A DNA stretch of 64,000 nucleotides from Salinimicrobium terrae DSM 17865 (GTDB lineage Bacteria; Bacteroidota; Bacteroidia; Flavobacteriales; Flavobacteriaceae). Position numbers and translations under genes: made by a program. The stretch is from NCBI RefSeq assembly GCF_000424665.1, contig NZ_KE384222.1, positions 117,660 through 181,659 of the forward strand, written 5' to 3'. Shown one piece after another: positions 1 through 11,121 of this stretch (the stretch's first letter is position 1; each line of letters begins with the position of its first letter). The notes under the pieces are model-generated. The model was not told the origin of the DNA. It ran no database searches and worked only from the letters and a program-made list of their open reading frames with translations.

Positions 1-309
1 GAACATTATAAGAAATTTCTTCATTTTTAAGATTTTTAATTAATGTTCTAAATATAGCCCTTGCAGGACAATATTTAGTTAAGGTTTTCTTTATTTACCG
101 TTAAAAATTAAGAAAGAAAACTGTAAGGTTTCCTAATGGTTCTAGTCTGGAAAATTATAACTTAAAGAGCATTTAATTTTGTCAATAAGCCTGATGAAAT
201 TCTATTCAGGATTTCTATTTTTAAAAAACAGGAATGGTGGAATTTTGTGAGTTCAATAGGGTATAACTATTTATTATTCAACTTTCTTCAAATAACTACA
301 GGAGAGGAT

Positions 310-332
310 TTTTCCACATAAATTGTTGATAA
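310..332. promoter_or_regulatory. Pair of inverted DnaA-box-like nonamers
   Basis: TTTTCCACA at 310-318 fits the relaxed DnaA-box consensus TTWTNCACA. TGTTGATAA at 324-332 is the complement of TTATCAACA, one mismatch from TTATCCACA. The two face each other across 5 bases in an AT-rich stretch about 100 bases before gyrB. Only two boxes are visible, so this may be a DnaA-controlled promoter, an origin fragment or chance. Confidence 0.35.
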
Positions 333-2369
<2,037 letters not shown>

Positions 2370-2390
2370 ATAGCCTTATAGAAATTTACT

Positions 2391-2420
2391 AAAGCCTTGC
2401 AGAAATGCGGGGCTTTTTTG
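2391..2420 (+). terminator. Rho-independent terminator after gyrB
   Basis: Ten-pair stem (AAAGCCTTGC at 2391-2400 with GCGGGGCTTT at 2407-2416, two G-U pairs), 6-base loop, followed by a T run. It sits 21 bases after the gyrB stop. Confidence 0.85.
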
Positions 2421-2493
2421 ATTGTAGGAATCTCCTGATGTTGTTATGCTTTTTTTGTTATTTTTAGCTGACTTTAACCTTAAATAATTTACA

Positions 2494-3504
2494 TTGAAAA
2501 AAGTACTTTCAGGAGCGGCAATTCTTTGGGTGTTTTCTTTGTCCATCAATTCCTCTGCTCAGTCTGCCCAACAAGATAAAATCTCTATTTTTGTGAACGA
2601 CATGCTTATACTTGCGGATAAATTTGCTTCGCCGGCTGCAGAGGGTTCTGCCTACATGTCCAGTAGCGGATGGTTTGTTTCCGCGCAAAGTCTGGAACCA
2701 TGGCAGGTTGATTTCTCTGTTCAAGCCAATGTACTGTTTGTTCCCGAAAGTAAACGGACCATTTCGGTATCAGGAAGTGAATTCAGTAGTTTTAATATTA
2801 GAGGCGCAGAGACAGCAAATATTCCTTCTGCACTTGGGGAGCAAACAAATGTGGTCTTTGAAGGCTCTTTTTTCGGAGAAAGTTTTGAGTTTGATGCAAT
2901 TGATGGGGTGCAAAAGAAAGTTTTGGCTCACCCTTTTGTCCAGGCTGCAGTTGGTCTTCCGTTGGGTACGGATCTTATCGTAAGATTCTCGCCTCAGGTA
3001 ACTGTTGGTGATGTAAGGTTCAGCACCTTGGGATTGGGTTTAAAACATAACTTCAATCAATATTTTGTCAATTCCAGACCTACAGATTTTCAGTTTTCTA
3101 TATTGGCTTCTTATAGCAATTATGATGTTAATTATGCTTTTACACCTGTTGTAGTAGATTATGAGTTTTTAGGCGAAACATTTTTAGTTGCCCGGATGGA
3201 AGACATAGAGGTAGACGCAGATTTTTGGCTGTTGCAGTTAATTTCTTCAAAAGAAATCGTTAATTCAAATTGGGAAGTTTTTGGAGCTTTAGGTGTCACA
3301 GATTCCTCGATTGATTATGTTTTAGGGGGTGGTGGAATAGCTCTTGGTGAAATAAATAAAGCTTTGGAAGGTTTAAAAAAGAATGAAGTAGAATTTAAAG
3401 GTGATTTAGGATTCAATTATAAGGCAGGTAATTTTCTAATAAGTTCCATGTTGACTATTGGAAAGTTTTATAATTATAACCTTGGTCTACATTATAGGTT
3501 GTAA
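2494..3504 (+). CDS. DUF6588-type outer-membrane beta-barrel protein
   Basis: Secreted protein with a typical signal peptide (Lys-Lys, hydrophobic stretch, cleavage near SSAQ at residues 20-23). The rest is made of alternating, aromatic-rich strands and ends in an aromatic-containing strand (LGLHYRL), as expected for an outer-membrane barrel. The overall pattern matches the Bacteroidota DUF6588 family, whose function is unknown. The start is TTG at 2494; no ATG lies at a position that would keep the signal peptide. It stands alone between the gyrB terminator and mdh. Family assignment is by recognition and has not been checked against a profile. Confidence 0.75.
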   Translation: MKKVLSGAAILWVFSLSINSSAQSAQQDKISIFVNDMLILADKFASPAAEGSAYMSSSGWFVSAQSLEPWQVDFSVQANVLFVPESKRTISVSGSEFSSFNIRGAETANIPSALGEQTNVVFEGSFFGESFEFDAIDGVQKKVLAHPFVQAAVGLPLGTDLIVRFSPQVTVGDVRFSTLGLGLKHNFNQYFVNSRPTDFQFSILASYSNYDVNYAFTPVVVDYEFLGETFLVARMEDIEVDADFWLLQLISSKEIVNSNWEVFGALGVTDSSIDYVLGGGGIALGEINKALEGLKKNEVEFKGDLGFNYKAGNFLISSMLTIGKFYNYNLGLHYRL

Positions 3505-3588
3505 TTATTATATTTTCTGACATTTCTCATTGAAATAACCCTTATATAATTCGTATTTTAGCAGCACTATTAATCAAACCAATTTCAC

Positions 3589-4521
3589 ATGAAAGTTACT
3601 ATAGTAGGTGCCGGAGCTGTTGGAGCCAGCTGTGCGGAATATATCGCCATTAAAAATTTTGCTTCAGAAGTAGTTTTAATTGATATTAAAGAAGATTACG
3701 CCGAAGGGAAAGCAATGGACCTTATGCAAACCGCTTCCCTTTTAGGTTTTGATACTAAAATTACCGGAAGTACAAATGACTACTCAAAAACTGCAAATTC
3801 AGATATGGCTGTTATCACAAGTGGGGTTCCGCGTAAGCCGGGAATGACCCGCGAAGAACTCATAGGGATCAATGCAGACATCGTAAAATCGGTTTCTGAA
3901 AGCCTTTTGAAGCATTCTCCAAATGTAACCTTGATCGTTGTAAGTAATCCAATGGATACAATGACTTACCTGGTTCACAAAACAACTAAACTTCCAAAGA
4001 ACAAGATTATAGGAATGGGAGGAGCTCTTGACAGCGCCCGTTTTAAATATAGACTGAGTGAGGCTCTCGAAGCACCACAATCAGACATCGACGGAATGGT
4101 CATAGGAGGACACAGCGATACGGGAATGGTGCCATTAACCCGACTGGCTACCCGCAACTCTGTGCCTGTTTCAGAATTCCTTTCCCAGGAGCGAATAGAT
4201 CAGGTTTCAGAAGATACTAAAGTAGGTGGAGCTACACTCACCAAAATGCTTGGAACCAGTGCATGGTATGCGCCGGGGGCCGCTGTGTCGTCACTCGTAC
4301 AGGCAATAGCTTGTGACCAGAAAAAAATGTTCCCATGTTCTGTGCTTTTAGAGGGGGAATATGGGCTAAATGACCTCTGCATTGGAGTTCCTGTAATTTT
4401 GGGTAAAGATGGCATTGAAAAAATTGTTGAGGTAGAACTCGATGAGGCTGAAAAATCCAAGTTGCAGGAAAGCGCTCAGGGAGTTTCAAAAACAAATGAT
4501 CTTCTCGACATAAAGAAGTAG
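3589..4521 (+). CDS. mdh: Malate dehydrogenase
   Basis: Catalyses NAD-dependent malate/oxaloacetate interconversion in the TCA cycle. The Rossmann motif GAGAVG is at 7-12 and an Asp at the end of the second strand (VLIDIK) favours NAD. Substrate-binding arginines are seen in RKPGMTREEL, followed by SNPMDTMTYL, LDSARFKY and the catalytic-His segment GGHSDTGMVPL. At 310 residues it has the length of the LDH-like (MDH3) subgroup common in Bacteroidota. A one-mismatch -7 element (TATTTTAG) lies about 25 bases upstream. It is followed by a long hairpin terminator before secDF. Confidence 0.97.
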   Translation: MKVTIVGAGAVGASCAEYIAIKNFASEVVLIDIKEDYAEGKAMDLMQTASLLGFDTKITGSTNDYSKTANSDMAVITSGVPRKPGMTREELIGINADIVKSVSESLLKHSPNVTLIVVSNPMDTMTYLVHKTTKLPKNKIIGMGGALDSARFKYRLSEALEAPQSDIDGMVIGGHSDTGMVPLTRLATRNSVPVSEFLSQERIDQVSEDTKVGGATLTKMLGTSAWYAPGAAVSSLVQAIACDQKKMFPCSVLLEGEYGLNDLCIGVPVILGKDGIEKIVEVELDEAEKSKLQESAQGVSKTNDLLDIKK

Positions 4522-4545
4522 TTTAAAAATTAAAAGATAGCTTTT

Positions 4546-4656
4546 AAAGAAGCTGTTCAAAAGTGTCATTTTTAAAAGGAATTTTCCTACCGAAAAACAA
4601 CCGGAAGGTCAATATACTCCAGATTTGACGGCCCTTTTGAAGAGCTTCTTTTTTTT
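4546..4656 (+). terminator. Long-arm hairpin terminator between mdh and secDF
   Basis: The arms 4546-4563 and 4634-4651 pair at 17 of 18 positions (one G-G mismatch) and are followed by a T run, so they would make a terminator. They enclose about 70 bases that hold further small inverted repeats (AGGAA/TTCCT near 4577; GTCAA/TTGAC near 4608-4629). Ordinary terminators do not have such an apical region, which suggests a folded repeat element that also terminates mdh. Confidence 0.65.
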
Positions 4657-4689
4657 GTATTAAATAGTTAATTTTTTCAAAAAATATAA

Positions 4690-4720
4690 TTGGGATTTCT
4701 ATCTTGAAAACCTATATTTG
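4690..4720 (+). promoter_or_regulatory. secDF promoter
   Basis: TTG at 4690-4692 and TATATTTG at 4713-4720, spaced by 20 bases, fit the Bacteroidota -33/-7 consensus. The leader before the ATG at 4756 would be about 30 bases. Confidence 0.6.
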
Positions 4721-4755
4721 TCCGTTTTTAAAAAATGAATATAAATTAAAGAATA

Positions 4756-7743
4756 ATGCAGAACAAGGGAATAATCAAGGTATTCGCAATTTTGTTTGCT
4801 CTGGTATGTATTTACCAGCTGTCTTTCACCTTTATTGCTGGCAATATTGAGGACGATGCCGAAGAATTTGCACAGCAGGAGATTCCGCAAAGTGTTGATA
4901 ATTACATTATCGCAAGGGAACGAGCAGAACAGAGATATCTTGATTCTATTGGGAATGAAGAGGTTTTTATGGGTATTTCCTATAGCTCGGCAAAGGAAAA
5001 AGAGCTTAACAAGGGGCTTGACCTTAAAGGCGGGATCAATGTGATCCTCCAAATTTCTGTCAAGGACATTCTTCGAGAGTTGGCCAACAACAGCAAAGAC
5101 CCTGCTTTCAATCAGGCACTGACCCGGGCAGATGAGGCGCAAAGAACAAGCCAGGAGAATTACCTTGACTTGTTTTTTGAGGCTTTTGAAGAAATTCCCG
5201 ATGCACGTTTTGCCTCTCCCGATATCTTTGCTAACAGAAATCTTAGCGAAGAGATCAATTTTGAAATGACTAATGAGGAAGTAAAGCCTATCATTAGGAG
5301 AAAAATTGATGAGTCCATAGTTTCAGCATTTGAAGTTCTAAGGAAGCGTATCGATAAGTTTGGTGTAACCCAACCAAATATTCAGCGTCTTGGATCTTCA
5401 GGAAGAATTCTTGTAGAATTACCCGGGGCAAAAGAAATTGAGCGTGTAAAGGACCTTCTGCAAAGTACTGCGCAGCTTGAGTTTTGGCATGTTTACCAGA
5501 GTAACCAGTTTCAGAATTTCTTTGTACAGGCCAATAACCTTCTTACACAAATGGAGGTAGAAGAGCAGGCAGAGACAATTCCTGATACTACAGACGCTGA
5601 GCAGGACGAAATTGACGCTTTATTAGAATCGGCCAGCGATACAGCCCAGGTTGCTGAACAAAATAATCCTTTATTCGACCTGATGGCTTCTCCTGGTTTC
5701 CAGGGAGGAGCTGCTTTGGCAACATTTAATATTGAAGATACTGCCAAAGTAACCCGGTATCTCAATATGCCACAGGTGCGCAATCTTCTTGAAGGAGAGC
5801 AGCGTTATGCTAAATTCGTGTGGGGTATCACCGGCGAAGATGATGAGGTTGCTCCTCTTTACGCTTTAAGAGGTAACCGACAAAATGAGCCACCCCTTTC
5901 CGGAAGTGTGATCACAGATGCCACTCAGGCCTACGACCAAATAGGGAATGTCGCCGTGACCATGCAAATGAACGGGAAAGGAGCCAAGATTTGGGAAGAA
6001 ATGACCAGCTATGCTTTCGAGAACCAGAGCCAAATCGCTATTGTTCTTGACAATGTGGTTTATTCTGCTCCGGGAGTTTCAACCGGACCTATTTCTGGCG
6101 GAAGAAGTGAGATCTCAGGAGATTTTAGTATTACCGAAGGTCAGGATTTGGCGAACGTATTGCGGGCTGGTAAGTTACCTGCTTCAGCAGACATTGTTCA
6201 GAGTGAGATCGTTGGTCCCTCTCTGGGACAGGAAGCTATTGATAGCGGTATCATGTCTTTTGCTATTGCATTAATCCTTGTATTGATCTGGATGATCTTT
6301 TACTATGGGAAAGCAGGTATTTTTGCGGATATCGCACTTGTTGTTAACATCCTCTACATATTTGGGGTTCTTGCAGGACTTGGTGCGGTTCTTACTTTAC
6401 CCGGTATTGCCGGTATCGTACTTACCATTGGTATCTCTGTAGATGCGAACGTACTTATCTTTGAACGTATTCGTGAAGAGTATGCGAAAGGTAAGGTGCA
6501 GAAAGATGCGATTAGGGATGGTTTCAATAACGCTCTATCTTCAATTCTCGATGCCAACATCACTACTGGTCTTACAGCATTGATCCTTTTGGTTCTTGGA
6601 ACAGGTCCTATTAAAGGATTTGCCACTACCTTATTAATCGGTATTGCAACTTCTCTTTTCACCGCGATCTTTATTACAAGATTGTTCATTGATAATTATG
6701 CGAAGAATCCAAACAAGAGTCTTGATTTTGCAACTCCGGTTACAAAAGGTCTTTTCTCTGGTCTTAGTATAAATTTCCTTGGAAAGAGAAAAACATTTTA
6801 TATTATTTCGGGAATATTTATTCTGGTTAGTTTGGGATCCCTATTTACTCAGGGATTGAACCAGGGAGTTGATTTCGTGGGAGGACGTAGTTACACTGTA
6901 AGATTTGACAAGGCGGTGAATCCTAGTGAACTTCAGGATGAGCTGGTTGCCGAATTTGGAAGCGCAAGTGCCAAGACTTTTGGAGCTGCCAACCAGATTA
7001 AAATTACGACCAAGTACAAGGTTGAAGAAGAGGGAAGCGAAGTAGACGAAGAAATTTCACGGAAACTTTTTAGTGCAGTTCAGGCATATTTGCCCGCCGG
7101 AACAACCTATGATGACTTCACAGTTGGAGGTGGGGGCGAAAGAGAGATTGGTATTATGCAGTCTATAAAAGTAGGTCCTTCTATTGCAGATGATATTAAG
7201 CAGGCATCGATTTGGGCAGTATTGGGATCCCTTTTGGTGATCTTCCTTTACATCCTGTTGAGGTTCAGGAAATATCAATTCTCACTAGGTGCGGTAGTTG
7301 CCGTTATTCACGATGTTTTGATCGTACTGGGAGTTTTCTCCTTAACCTATAAATTTATGCCGTTTAACATGGAGATTGACCAGGCGTTTATTGCTGCAAT
7401 CCTAACGGTGGTAGGTTACTCACTAAACGACACCGTTGTAATTTTTGACAGGATTAGGGAATTCTTTAATGAGCATCCTTCCTGGACCAAAAAAGACGCT
7501 ATTAATGCTGCGATCAACAGTACTGTTAGTCGTACGGTAAACACCTCTTTAACTACCCTTGTGGTACTTCTTGCTATCTTCATCTTTGGAGGGGAAAGCA
7601 TTAGAGGATTTATGTTCGCTCTTATTGTAGGTGTTATTGTGGGTACTTATTCTTCGATTTTCATAGCAACTCCTGTTACTTATGACACTTTCACTAAGGA
7701 GACTAAAAGAAGAAAACTACGGGAAAAAGAACCTGTAGCATAG
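4756..7743 (+). CDS. secDF: Fused protein translocase subunit SecDF
   Basis: Proton-motive-force-driven membrane protein that helps SecYEG pull proteins across the inner membrane. SecD and SecF are joined in one 995-residue chain. The N-terminal membrane segment is at about 8-28, the SecD signature GLDLKGG at 87-93, and the large periplasmic P1 region follows. The SecD membrane bundle spans about 498-660. SecF begins near 675, with FVGGRSYTVRF near 706 and its own membrane segments to about 985. A Glu/Asp/Thr-rich stretch near 270-300 looks like a lineage-specific loop in P1. The fused form is usual in Bacteroidota. Confidence 0.97.
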   Translation: MQNKGIIKVFAILFALVCIYQLSFTFIAGNIEDDAEEFAQQEIPQSVDNYIIARERAEQRYLDSIGNEEVFMGISYSSAKEKELNKGLDLKGGINVILQISVKDILRELANNSKDPAFNQALTRADEAQRTSQENYLDLFFEAFEEIPDARFASPDIFANRNLSEEINFEMTNEEVKPIIRRKIDESIVSAFEVLRKRIDKFGVTQPNIQRLGSSGRILVELPGAKEIERVKDLLQSTAQLEFWHVYQSNQFQNFFVQANNLLTQMEVEEQAETIPDTTDAEQDEIDALLESASDTAQVAEQNNPLFDLMASPGFQGGAALATFNIEDTAKVTRYLNMPQVRNLLEGEQRYAKFVWGITGEDDEVAPLYALRGNRQNEPPLSGSVITDATQAYDQIGNVAVTMQMNGKGAKIWEEMTSYAFENQSQIAIVLDNVVYSAPGVSTGPISGGRSEISGDFSITEGQDLANVLRAGKLPASADIVQSEIVGPSLGQEAIDSGIMSFAIALILVLIWMIFYYGKAGIFADIALVVNILYIFGVLAGLGAVLTLPGIAGIVLTIGISVDANVLIFERIREEYAKGKVQKDAIRDGFNNALSSILDANITTGLTALILLVLGTGPIKGFATTLLIGIATSLFTAIFITRLFIDNYAKNPNKSLDFATPVTKGLFSGLSINFLGKRKTFYIISGIFILVSLGSLFTQGLNQGVDFVGGRSYTVRFDKAVNPSELQDELVAEFGSASAKTFGAANQIKITTKYKVEEEGSEVDEEISRKLFSAVQAYLPAGTTYDDFTVGGGGEREIGIMQSIKVGPSIADDIKQASIWAVLGSLLVIFLYILLRFRKYQFSLGAVVAVIHDVLIVLGVFSLTYKFMPFNMEIDQAFIAAILTVVGYSLNDTVVIFDRIREFFNEHPSWTKKDAINAAINSTVSRTVNTSLTTLVVLLAIFIFGGESIRGFMFALIVGVIVGTYSSIFIATPVTYDTFTKETKRRKLREKEPVA

Positions 7744-7764
7744 TTCGAAACTTCAAAATAGATT

Positions 7765-7795
7765 AGAGTCTTCTTCACAGAAGGCTCTTTTTTTT
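7765..7795 (+). terminator. Terminator after secDF
   Basis: Stem AGAGTCTTCT (7765-7774) with AGAAGGCTCT (7779-7788), one T-G pair, 4-base loop, then an uninterrupted T run. Confidence 0.9.
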
Positions 7796-7939
7796 GCTCT
7801 TTTCGAAAGACACGACTGCTGGTTGAATTATTCTTCGCACCTCTAAGCTCTTTCTGAAAAAAATAAATGGGGAGCTAGAAAATTCTACCGGATTTGGAGG
7901 CGATGCAGTTTTTTTGTGGAAAAGACCTGGGAGTTTAGG

Positions 7940-7968
7940 ACCAAAAGAGAGGCCTCAGAACTGAGGCC
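7940..7968 (-). terminator. Terminator for the DUF192/lgt operon
   Basis: The hairpin GGCCTCA/TGAGGCC at 7951-7968 is followed, on the minus strand, by CTCTTTTGG. It lies about 30 bases beyond the stop of the DUF192 gene. Confidence 0.6.
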
Positions 7969-8000
7969 CAAAAAATGATATTTTAAAGGGTTTTTCTAAC

Positions 8001-8492
8001 TTAGTTCCTGTTAAGAATAAGACTGTCCCCCACCATTAAGTTCCATTGATCTGCAAGGCCAGCATTGACTTCCAGAACGTATTGCGCGGGTACATCAGAT
8101 GTGATGGTTTCGAGACTTCTGGGTTGTGCGTTTTTGGAGATACTTACGATCTTGTTTTCTGAATCCAAAAAGACAAGGTCAAGAGGAATATTTGTATTCT
8201 TCATATAGAACCCGCGTGGTTCTTCTTTTTCAAAGATAAACAGCATTCCCTGGTCTTGTTCCAGTGTTTCCCGATACATAAGCCCAGTTTCTCTCTGGTA
8301 ATCATCATCGGCTATTTCAAGTTGAAGGTGTTGGATAGTATCTCCCGTTGCTTTGGTGAGGTAGCCTTCAGCTTCTTTAGTGAAAGAAATAGGTTCAGAA
8401 ATATTTTGCTGTTGAGTCTTTGGATTATCTTTACAGCTTCCAGCTAAAGCACCTGTTAACAGCAGGCTTAAAAATGTCTTTTTCCGAATCAT
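8001..8492 (-). CDS. DUF192 family lipoprotein
   Basis: A 163-residue protein with a lipoprotein signal peptide (lipobox LAGSC, Cys at about residue 20), so probably anchored in the envelope. The rest is a DUF192 domain: the conserved segments QRETGLMYRE, GMLFIFEKEE, FYMKNTNIPLD and VLEVNAGLAD are all visible. The biochemical role of DUF192 is unknown. Its start overlaps the lgt stop by 4 bases (ATGA), so it is translated together with lgt, the enzyme that begins lipidation of proteins such as this one. Confidence 0.9.
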   Translation of the reverse strand: MIRKKTFLSLLLTGALAGSCKDNPKTQQQNISEPISFTKEAEGYLTKATGDTIQHLQLEIADDDYQRETGLMYRETLEQDQGMLFIFEKEEPRGFYMKNTNIPLDLVFLDSENKIVSISKNAQPRSLETITSDVPAQYVLEVNAGLADQWNLMVGDSLILNRN

Positions 8493-9313
8493 TTTACCCG
8501 GGTTTTAGTTGATGGTCGAAACATAAAGTAAAATCCTGCCAATATAAATGGTAAACTCAGCCATTGGCCTGTATTCAACACCCAATTCACTCGTTCCCCT
8601 ACCTGCGGTTCTTTTACAAACTCTACAAAGAATCTCACAGACCACAATAAGACGAGAAACAGACCAAAAATGTATCCCAGTTTTTCTCTTTTTAAAGTCT
8701 TCCAATATGTAAACCACAAGATTAAAAATACCACAAGGTAAGAGGCAGCTTCGTATAATTGAGCAGGATGTCTTGCGAAATCCTCACCCAGCTTGGTGAA
8801 TACCACTCCAAAATCGCTGTCTGTCGGTTTCCCAATTATTTCAGAATTCATAAAATTTCCAATACGTACAAAAATTCCACCGCAGGCAACGGGTATCACG
8901 ATCCTGTCAAGGATCCACAGTACAGGTTTGTGCAGGACATTACGGCAGTACAGGTACATTGCGGTTATAATACCAATTGCAGCTCCATGGCTTGCCAGGC
9001 CTCTAAATCCTGTGAATTGGAATTCGGGCTCAAATTGTACAGGTAAAAAAATCTCTAAAAGGTGGTTTTGAAAATATTCCCAGTCGTAAAAAATCACATG
9101 TCCCAGCCTGGCACCAATTAGCGTTGCAAGTACAGTATAAATGAATAATGAATCCAATTTTTCAAGAGATACACCTTCTCTTTCATAGATGCTCTTCATG
9201 AGATACCAGCCTATTGTAAAGGCGACCACAAACATTAAACTGTAGTAGTGGATAACGAAAAATCCCAGATCAATTCCTTCTGAAGGATTCCAGTAGATTT
9301 TATTGAAAAGCAT
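8489..9313 (-). CDS. lgt: Prolipoprotein diacylglyceryl transferase
   Basis: Inner-membrane enzyme that moves diacylglycerol from phosphatidylglycerol to the lipobox Cys of prolipoproteins. It has about seven hydrophobic segments. The Lgt signature is clear: RIGNFMNSEIIGKPTD with its essential Arg, Asn and Glu, preceded by GFRGLASHGAAIG and followed by HPAQLYEA. Length (274) is normal. It forms an overlapping two-gene operon with the DUF192 lipoprotein. A weak -7 element (TATCTTTA on the minus strand, 9337-9344) lies about 25 bases before the start. Confidence 0.97.
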   Translation of the reverse strand: MLFNKIYWNPSEGIDLGFFVIHYYSLMFVVAFTIGWYLMKSIYEREGVSLEKLDSLFIYTVLATLIGARLGHVIFYDWEYFQNHLLEIFLPVQFEPEFQFTGFRGLASHGAAIGIITAMYLYCRNVLHKPVLWILDRIVIPVACGGIFVRIGNFMNSEIIGKPTDSDFGVVFTKLGEDFARHPAQLYEAASYLVVFLILWFTYWKTLKREKLGYIFGLFLVLLWSVRFFVEFVKEPQVGERVNWVLNTGQWLSLPFILAGFYFMFRPSTKTRVK

Positions 9314-9365
9314 GAAGAAGTTTTATAATTGGAAGGTAAAGATACATATTTGGTGCCTTTTCCGA

Positions 9366-9653
9366 TTATTTTTCCTTCTGAAGTTTCTCCGGAACAGGAT
9401 CATAACCTTTTCCTCCCCATGGATTGCAACTGGCTATACGTTTTAAAGATAGCCAGCTCCCCCTGAAGGCTCCGTGTTTTTGAAGTGCTTCAACAGTATA
9501 TTGTGAACAGGTGGGAGTATAGCGACAGGTCGCAGGGGTTACCGGCGAAATAAAATTTTGGTAAAATCTTACCAGTGCAATAAGCGGGTATGAAAGCCAC
9601 TTTTTCAAAAAGATTAATTTATTCAATTGTAAAGCTGGTGCCGTCCTTGCCAT
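9366..9653 (-). CDS. yidD: Membrane protein insertion efficiency factor YidD
   Basis: Small membrane-associated protein linked to YidC-dependent insertion. The hallmark [10 protein letters not shown], the Cys-rich [13 protein letters not shown] tail and the amphipathic N-terminal stretch are present. The ATG at 9653 gives 95 residues and a 35-base overlap with the end of cysS. A TTG at 9626 would remove nine non-conserved residues and cut the overlap to 8 bases; it may be the real start. Translational coupling to cysS is likely either way. Confidence 0.92.
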   Translation of the reverse strand: MARTAPALQLNKLIFLKKWLSYPLIALVRFYQNFISPVTPATCRYTPTCSQYTVEALQKHGAFRGSWLSLKRIASCNPWGGKGYDPVPEKLQKEK

Positions 9654-11106
9654 CTTTCAGCTGTATTCCCAGAGCAACGAGTTCATCCCGAATTTTGTCT
9701 CCGGTGGCAAAGTCTTTATTTGCCCGGGCTTCTGCCCTTAATTTGATGAGCAGTTCAACTGTGCCCGAGAGTCTATTTCCTAAATCATTATCTGAAGCTT
9801 CGGCAGTATCTACAAGTCCCAAAACATCGAAAATAAAGTCACTCATTGTGTTTGTAAGCAGTTCAAGATCTTCAGTGCTAATTTTTGCTTTACCTTCCTT
9901 AATTATATTGATCTGCTTTACAGCTTCGAAAAGTTGAGCGATAAGAATTGGACTGTTGAAATCGTCATTCATCGCATCATAACATTTCTGTCTCCATGCG
10001 GCTACATCAAAATCAGATTTCTCAGAAGGTTCCAGGCTGTTTAAGATATGATAGGCGTCCATTAAGCGCTGGAAGCCTTTTTCACTTGCCTCAAGGGCGT
10101 CATTTGAGAAATCGAGTATGCTTCTGTAATTTGCCTGAAGCATGAAAAACCGGGCCACGGTAGGTAAAAAGCCTTTTTCAAGATTGGGATTGTTACCAGA
10201 AAAAATTTCATCTGGCAATATGTTATTACCGGTACTCTTGGCCATTTTCTTACCATTAAGAGTAAGCATGTTTGCATGCATCCAGTAATTCACAGGAGTT
10301 TTACCGGTAGCTGCTTCTCCCTGGGCTATTTCACATTCATGGTGCGGGAACTTTAGGTCCATTCCCCCGCCATGAATATCAAATTCTTCTCCGAGATATT
10401 TTGAACTCATTACGGTGCACTCCAGGTGCCAACCGGGAAAACCATCGCTCCAGGGAGATGGCCACCGCATAATATGTTGAGGTTCGGCCTTTTTCCAGAG
10501 TGCAAAATCCTGTGGATTCTTTTTATCGCTCTGGGCCGTCAACTCCCGGGTGTTGGGGATCATGTCCTCCAGTTTCCTGCCGCTTAATTTTCCGTATTCG
10601 TGAGATTCATTGAATTTTAGAACATCAAAATATACCGAGCCATTGGCTTCATAAGCGTATCCTTTTTGGAGGATATCTTTGATGATTTCGATTTGTTCCA
10701 CAATATGTCCGGTCGCCGTGGGTTCGATGCTGGGAGGAAGATTATTAAATTTTTGTAGAATATTGTGAAAATCGACAGTGTAACGCTGAACGACTTCCAT
10801 AGGTTCTATTTGCTCAATTCGTGCTTTTTTCGCGATTCGATCCTCCCCTGAATCTGCGTCATTTTCCAGGTGTCCGGCGTCGGTTATATTTCTTACGTAG
10901 CGCACTTTGTAACCCAGGTGCTTAAGATATCGAAAGACAAGATCAAAGGAGATGAAAGTACGGCAGTTGCCAAGGTGAACATTACTGTAAACTGTGGGCC
11001 CACATACGTACATCCCTATAGCACCTTCGTTAATAGGTGTAAAAATTTCTTTTTCTCCCGATATTGAATTGTAGATCTTTAGTTCCTGCTGCTCGTAAAG
11101 TGCCAT
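9619..11106 (-). CDS. cysS: Cysteinyl-tRNA synthetase
   Basis: Class I aminoacyl-tRNA synthetase charging tRNA-Cys. The HIGH-like signature follows [13 protein letters not shown] near residue 34-46, and the KMSKS motif reads KKMAKS near residue 272. The zinc-binding cysteines and histidines are seen in [16 protein letters not shown] and [14 protein letters not shown]-type helical anticodon region makes up the C-terminus. Length (495) is typical. It lies 15 bases after folE on the same strand and runs into yidD. Confidence 0.97.
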   Translation of the reverse strand: MALYEQQELKIYNSISGEKEIFTPINEGAIGMYVCGPTVYSNVHLGNCRTFISFDLVFRYLKHLGYKVRYVRNITDAGHLENDADSGEDRIAKKARIEQIEPMEVVQRYTVDFHNILQKFNNLPPSIEPTATGHIVEQIEIIKDILQKGYAYEANGSVYFDVLKFNESHEYGKLSGRKLEDMIPNTRELTAQSDKKNPQDFALWKKAEPQHIMRWPSPWSDGFPGWHLECTVMSSKYLGEEFDIHGGGMDLKFPHHECEIAQGEAATGKTPVNYWMHANMLTLNGKKMAKSTGNNILPDEIFSGNNPNLEKGFLPTVARFFMLQANYRSILDFSNDALEASEKGFQRLMDAYHILNSLEPSEKSDFDVAAWRQKCYDAMNDDFNSPILIAQLFEAVKQINIIKEGKAKISTEDLELLTNTMSDFIFDVLGLVDTAEASDNDLGNRLSGTVELLIKLRAEARANKDFATGDKIRDELVALGIQLKDGKDGTSFTIE

Positions 11107-11121
11107 AGAGTATTAATGAAT

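Noticed and set aside
4699-5142. 147-codon minus-strand frame across the secDF promoter and 5' end.
   Set aside because: It is antisense to SecDF and its composition is not protein-like; the secDF promoter lies inside it.
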